Shown piece after piece: positions 32,572 through 35,719 of a DNA stretch of 35,719 bases. The translations under genes were made by a program, and so were the position numbers. The stretch comes from Alphaproteobacteria bacterium (lineage in GTDB: Bacteria; Pseudomonadota; Alphaproteobacteria; UBA8366; GCA-2717185). Numbering within the stretch: the stretch's first letter is position 1; each line of letters starts with the position of its first letter. The notes under the pieces are model-generated. The model was given only the letters and a program-made list of their open reading frames with translations, had not been told where the DNA came from and made no database searches. The stretch lies in NCBI GenBank assembly GCA_021774435.1, contig JAJFJB010000084.1, positions 1 to 35,719 on the forward strand, written 5' to 3'.

Positions 32572-34046
32572 GACCCCGCTCCCAACAGGAATTCAGCAGC
32601 CCGCGTCGCGACACCGACGCTCACCCGCGTATCGATTCCAAAATACAAATTCGCCAGCACGAGAATCCAGGTCGGGATCAACATGATCAGCGGCGCTTCA
32701 CCTGATGGTGCCCCTTCGTCCGCCGGTGACATATAGGCCGCCTCGACCAGCTTCCATACATAGATAATCGCCAATAGCGAGGCCACGAGAATAAAGATCG
32801 ATATCCACCACAGTCCGCTGTCGATCGCCGCCAACAGGAGATACCATTTGGACACAAACCCGACCGTAAGCGGCACACCGATCAAACTGAGGCCGCCGAC
32901 CACAATCGCGGCCATGGTCCAGGGCATACGCTGTCCAAGGCCTTTCATGGCTTCCATGCTGACAGAGCCGGTGCGGTAGAAGACACAGCCCAGCGCCAGA
33001 AACAACGCCCCCTTCATTAAGGCGTGGTTGAAGAGGTGCAGCATACCGCCGGTAACGCCCAATATCGTGGCAAAGCCGAGACCAAGCACCATATAGCCGA
33101 TTTGCGCGACGCTCGAATAGGCGAGGAGGCGTTTGACGTCATCCTGGAAGATCGCAATGGTCGAGCCGATCAGCATCGCCGCGATGGATGCCACCATCAC
33201 CACCGGCCCGAGCTCCATCACTCCGAAAGAGAAATCCGGCCCGAAGATCGTGAAATAGGTGCGGATCGCCACATAGATCGAGACTTTTGTCGCCGTCGCC
33301 GCAAGGAATGCCGTAACGACCGAAGGGGCGTAGGCATAAGCGTTCGGCAACCAGGCATGCAGCGGGAATAATGCTGCCTTGACGGCCAGTCCGACGGCCA
33401 TAAAGGCAAAAGCCGCCTGCACGGTACGGCTGCCCGAAATGGGCGTAACCCGGTTTGCCATATCGGCGATGTTGAGTGTGCCGGTCGCCTGATAGAGCAG
33501 TCCCACGCCAATCAGGAAGAAGGTCGCGCCGATGGTCCCGAAGATCAAATAGCGGAACGCCGCGGTCAGCGCGCGTCGGTCTTGACCAAGGCTGATCAAG
33601 ACATAGGACGAAAGTGACGATATCTCGAGAAAGACGAAAATGTTGAACGCGTCACCGGTGATCGACACGCCGAGCAGGCCGGTCAGGCATAGCAGATAGC
33701 TGGTATAGAAAAGCGTTTCGCGGCCGGCCCCGATTTCGTGCACAACGCTAGGCTTCGCGTAGGTAATGACCAGCGCGCCAATCGCCGCCACGATTAGCAA
33801 CACATAGGCGTTCACCGGATCGACCCGGTATTCGATACCCCAGGGCGGCGCCCAACCGCCGAGGCGGTAGCTGATCACACCGCTATCCAGAACCTGGCCC
33901 AGCAGCAAGACAGAAATCCCGAACACGGCCCAGCACACGATCAACGCCAGCCCATAGGCCAGACGTGTTTTGCCCAATAGAACGCATAGCGGCGCCGAAA
34001 CAAGCGGCACGACAATCTGCAACGCTGGTAGATGGGTCGCTATCAC
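32568..34046 (-). CDS. mrpD: Mrp antiporter subunit D
   Basis: The 492-residue inner-membrane protein is the most typical MrpD/MnhD of the three large subunits. It has Glu in FNIFVFLEISSLSSYVLI, Lys in VGLAVKAALFPLHAWLPNAYAYAPS, Lys in LAATATKVSIYVAIR, and DDVKRLLAYSSVAQIGYM. In Mrp complexes this subunit conducts protons or sodium across the membrane. It directly follows the MrpC gene with a 4-base overlap (ATGA), the standard Mrp order. Confidence 0.93.
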   Translation of the reverse strand: MIATHLPALQIVVPLVSAPLCVLLGKTRLAYGLALIVCWAVFGISVLLLGQVLDSGVISYRLGGWAPPWGIEYRVDPVNAYVLLIVAAIGALVITYAKPSVVHEIGAGRETLFYTSYLLCLTGLLGVSITGDAFNIFVFLEISSLSSYVLISLGQDRRALTAAFRYLIFGTIGATFFLIGVGLLYQATGTLNIADMANRVTPISGSRTVQAAFAFMAVGLAVKAALFPLHAWLPNAYAYAPSVVTAFLAATATKVSIYVAIRTYFTIFGPDFSFGVMELGPVVMVASIAAMLIGSTIAIFQDDVKRLLAYSSVAQIGYMVLGLGFATILGVTGGMLHLFNHALMKGALFLALGCVFYRTGSVSMEAMKGLGQRMPWTMAAIVVGGLSLIGVPLTVGFVSKWYLLLAAIDSGLWWISIFILVASLLAIIYVWKLVEAAYMSPADEGAPSGEAPLIMLIPTWILVLANLYFGIDTRVSVGVATRAAEFLLGAGS

Positions 34047-34396
34047 GTATTGTGTTCCTGCTCGTCGATTTCGTCTTCTTCGATCGTGCCGTAGGCTTCG
34101 TTGATTCGCACGATGAGTGCGAGACCCATGGCCAATGTCGCGACACCGACAACGATCGCGGTCAGGATGAGAACGTGCGGCAACGGATTGGAGTAAACCG
34201 GATCACCGGGGATCACGATCGGCGCGGTACCGCCCGCCACCTTGCCCATGGTCAAATAGAAGACAAAGACGGCGGCCTGAAAGATGCTGAGCCCGACCAT
34301 CTTCTTGATCAGGTTGGCGCGGGCCATCACGATGTATAGCCCCGCCATCATCAGGAATATGACAATCCAATAGTTATAGAGACCGGGCCACTCCAT
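34043..34396 (-). CDS. mrpC: Mrp antiporter subunit C (NuoK-like)
   Basis: The 117-residue protein has three helices and follows the NuoK/MrpC pattern: YNYWIVIFLMMAGLYIVMARANLIKKMVGLSIFQAAVFVFYL, then an extracytoplasmic loop with PVYSNPLPHVLILTAIVVGVATLAMGLALIVRI. The PLPHVLILTAIVVG segment is a strong MrpC/MnhC signature. It lies 6 bases after the MrpB stop, with GGAGGA upstream inside the MrpB end, and overlaps the MrpD start by four bases. Confidence 0.94.
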   Translation of the reverse strand: MEWPGLYNYWIVIFLMMAGLYIVMARANLIKKMVGLSIFQAAVFVFYLTMGKVAGGTAPIVIPGDPVYSNPLPHVLILTAIVVGVATLAMGLALIVRINEAYGTIEEDEIDEQEHNT

Positions 34397-34402
34397 TGCC
34401 GC

Positions 34403-34840
34403 TCAGTCCTCCTTCTCGTCGATGTTGCGGCCGCGCCCAGCGAAGGCGAAAAATATCGCGACCATCACCGACGCAACCGTCAAGCCGACGCCGAACTCGA
34501 CGATGAAGATACCCAGATGCTGTCCATGAGGTGGATCGTGCGCCAGCGCGGAATAATCGAGATAATTGCCGCCCAGCAACAACGCCACAACGCCCGTTCC
34601 CGCAAAGATCAGGACGCCTAGCGCGATGCCCATGCGAATATATTTATCCGGAATGATTCGCCGCGCATTTTCCAGCCCGTAGACCAGCGCATACAGTACG
34701 AACGCGACGGCGAAAATCACGCCGGCCTGGAACCCGCCACCAGGTCCAAAATCGCCATGGAACTGCACATAGAGCCCGAACAGGAGAATGAACGGGATCA
34801 AGAGCTTGGCGATAACGCGGATGACGAGATGATGGCTCAT
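34403..34840 (-). CDS. mrpB: Mrp antiporter subunit B
   Basis: The 145-residue protein with four helices matches the MnhB/MrpB family: IRVIAKLLIPFILLFGLYVQFHGDFGPGGGFQAGVIFAVAFVLYALVYG. The FHGD.GPGGGFQAG motif is diagnostic. The later part has FIVEFGVGLTVASVMVAIFFAFAG. Its start overlaps the stop of the DUF4040-type gene by the four bases ATGA. Confidence 0.94.
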   Translation of the reverse strand: MSHHLVIRVIAKLLIPFILLFGLYVQFHGDFGPGGGFQAGVIFAVAFVLYALVYGLENARRIIPDKYIRMGIALGVLIFAGTGVVALLLGGNYLDYSALAHDPPHGQHLGIFIVEFGVGLTVASVMVAIFFAFAGRGRNIDEKED

Positions 34841-35355
34841 GCCGCATCCTCGTCTTCCTTGCGGCGGCGGCCGCCGACACGCACCAGAAGCAATATGACA
34901 CCAATGCCCGCCGTGAAAATGACCGTCACTTCGCCCAGCGTGTCGTAGCCGCGATAACTTGCCAGCACCGCCGTGACGATGTTCGGAACGCTTGTTTCCT
35001 TCAACGAGTCCTCGATATAACGCGGCGCCACATGCTGATGGATCGGCGCATTCGGGTCGCCATAGTTCGGCATGTCGAGCGTGCCATAAACCAGCGCCGC
35101 GCCCGTAAGCACCACGACAGCCAACGGCAGCAGGGTGCTTTTCGCCGCCGCCTTTTCACGCTGCGTCGTCATGGACAGTGCGCCCAGCATCAAGACCGTG
35201 GAAATGCCCGCCCCGACAGCGGCCTCGGTAAAGGCGACGTCGACCGCATCGACCACGACGAAAAACGTCGCCGCGAGCAGGCTGTAAATCCCGCTCAGCA
35301 TCACCACGGCGAACAGATTGTGCAGGCGAATGATGAGAAAAACCGTCAGCACCAT
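34837..35355 (-). CDS. DUF4040/MbhD plus MbhE-like subunit of the antiporter (C-terminal MrpA equivalent)
   Basis: The first half has the DUF4040/MbhD pattern: LFAVVMLSGIYSLLAATFFVVVDAVDVAFTEAAVGAGISTVLML. The second half resembles MbhE/the end of MrpA: PRYIEDSLKETSVPNIVTAVLASYRGYDTLGEVTVIFTAGIGVILLL. These parts correspond to the C-terminal region of canonical MrpA, here a separate protein, as in Mbh-type operons. The only standard start is the ATG at 35355, which has no ribosome binding site and cuts into the first helix. The frame is open and protein-like (residues IENVVDIVVLGF) back to an ATC at 35391 that is well spaced after AAGGA. The true protein may be 12 residues longer. Confidence 0.88.
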   Translation of the reverse strand: MVLTVFLIIRLHNLFAVVMLSGIYSLLAATFFVVVDAVDVAFTEAAVGAGISTVLMLGALSMTTQREKAAAKSTLLPLAVVVLTGAALVYGTLDMPNYGDPNAPIHQHVAPRYIEDSLKETSVPNIVTAVLASYRGYDTLGEVTVIFTAGIGVILLLVRVGGRRRKEDEDAA

Positions 35356-35378
35356 GAAGCCGAGAACAACGATGTCGA

Positions 35379-35719
35379 CTACGTTTTCGATGGCGCGTCT
35401 TCCTTATTTTCGTCTGGATTTGTACTGCCGTTGGTCCACGGTTTTTCGCCCTGCGATAGTGCGGCATTCGCCAGCGCGTAGGACGAGGTAGGGCTCGCGA
35501 AGAAATAAAATACGAGGATCATGAACAGTTTCACCGAGATGAGCGTAAACCCGCCCTGAATCATCAAGCCTGCGATAAACAGGCCGGCTCCCAACGTATC
35601 GGTAACGCCTGCGCCGTGCATCCGTGCGAAAACGTCCGGCAGCCGCACGAGCCCGATAGCGCCGACGACAATGAAAAACGAACCTGCCGCCAGCAGTGCC
35701 CCGCTCAATATGTCCAGAA
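35379..35719 (-). CDS. mrpG: Mrp antiporter subunit G (5' end beyond the window)
   Basis: The protein follows the MrpG/MnhG pattern: LDILSGALLAAGSFFIVVGAIGLVRLPDVFARMHGAGVTDTLGAGLFIAGLMI, with the diagnostic RLPDVFARMHGAG. Two or three helices are followed by a hydrophilic tail (KPWTNGSTNPDENKEDAPSKT). An in-frame TTG at 35708 could serve as start, but family-like codons (Leu-Asp-Ile) continue to the window edge, so the gene probably begins outside. The tail overlaps the candidate ATC start of the next gene. MrpE and MrpF would be expected just upstream. Confidence 0.88.
   Translation of the reverse strand, partial: LDILSGALLAAGSFFIVVGAIGLVRLPDVFARMHGAGVTDTLGAGLFIAGLMIQGGFTLISVKLFMILVFYFFASPTSSYALANAALSQGEKPWTNGSTNPDENKEDAPSKT

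Noticed and set aside
29159-34396. NADH dehydrogenase (complex I) membrane genes
   Set aside because: The large subunits and the NuoK-like protein resemble complex I parts, but the MrpB and MrpG signatures (HGD.GPGGGFQAG, RLPDVFARMHGAG) and the gene order identify an Mrp/Mbh-type antiporter.

Overview
The window looks like part of the chromosome of a free-living alphaproteobacterium, probably Rhodospirillales-like and possibly marine. This is inferred from gene content only: PAS_5-type proteins, an Rhizobium-type phosphonate monoester hydrolase pair, an Atm1-type exporter, TauD and DMT genes, and a Crp/Fnr-type promoter site. Base composition is moderately GC-rich, with AT-richer patches at about 170-520, 7900-9050 and 19300-21500. 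I see no rRNA, tRNA, CRISPR array, insertion sequence or integrase.

Left part (1-9638): the 5' end of an exported protein runs off the left edge on the minus strand. It is followed by an AT-rich gap, a SCO-type copper chaperone, an M20 amidohydrolase and a convergent porin. A compact plus-strand run (DinB-like protein, flavin monooxygenase-like protein, calcineurin-like phosphoesterase) comes next, then a convergent sterol-desaturase/fatty-acid-hydroxylase membrane protein, an AT-richer DUF2971-like gene and a transglutaminase-like protein.

Middle part (9773-23245): two same-length tandem paralogues of a phosphonate monoester hydrolase/sulfatase face a P-type cation ATPase. The ATPase promoter carries an excellent Fnr/FixK-type box centred at -41.5 from a plausible start. 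Then come a YaiI/UPF0178 protein, a YihY/BrkB membrane protein, a cupin, and a CinA-family protein whose C-terminal deamidase domain has lost its catalytic signature. A GNAT-like protein converges, with an 81-base overlap, on an operon of two PAS_5-like proteins. A TauD-type dioxygenase and a DMT (EamA) transporter follow; the transporter has a structured leader whose closing stem overlaps its ribosome binding site.

Right part (23503-35719): a membrane-bound class III nucleotidyl cyclase with sensor, HAMP and PAS regions stands alone on the plus strand. Everything after it is on the minus strand. A three-gene unit (Atm1/HMT1-type ABC exporter, carboxymuconolactone-decarboxylase-like protein, sulfotransferase) lies downstream of a long, tightly overlapping Mrp/Mbh-like antiporter operon. 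Its order is G, DUF4040/MbhE-like, B, C, D, D', a small two-helix protein and D''. It has three large antiporter-like subunits rather than the usual two, no hydrogenase or NADH-oxidising subunit in view, and one gene whose best-placed start codon is ATC.

The best leads are the variant Mrp module with its small unknown subunit, the possible ATC start, the Fnr-type control of the P-type ATPase, the leader upstream of the EamA gene, the degenerate CinA and the PAS_5 pair. All calls rest on reading the sequence by eye; no database search was run.
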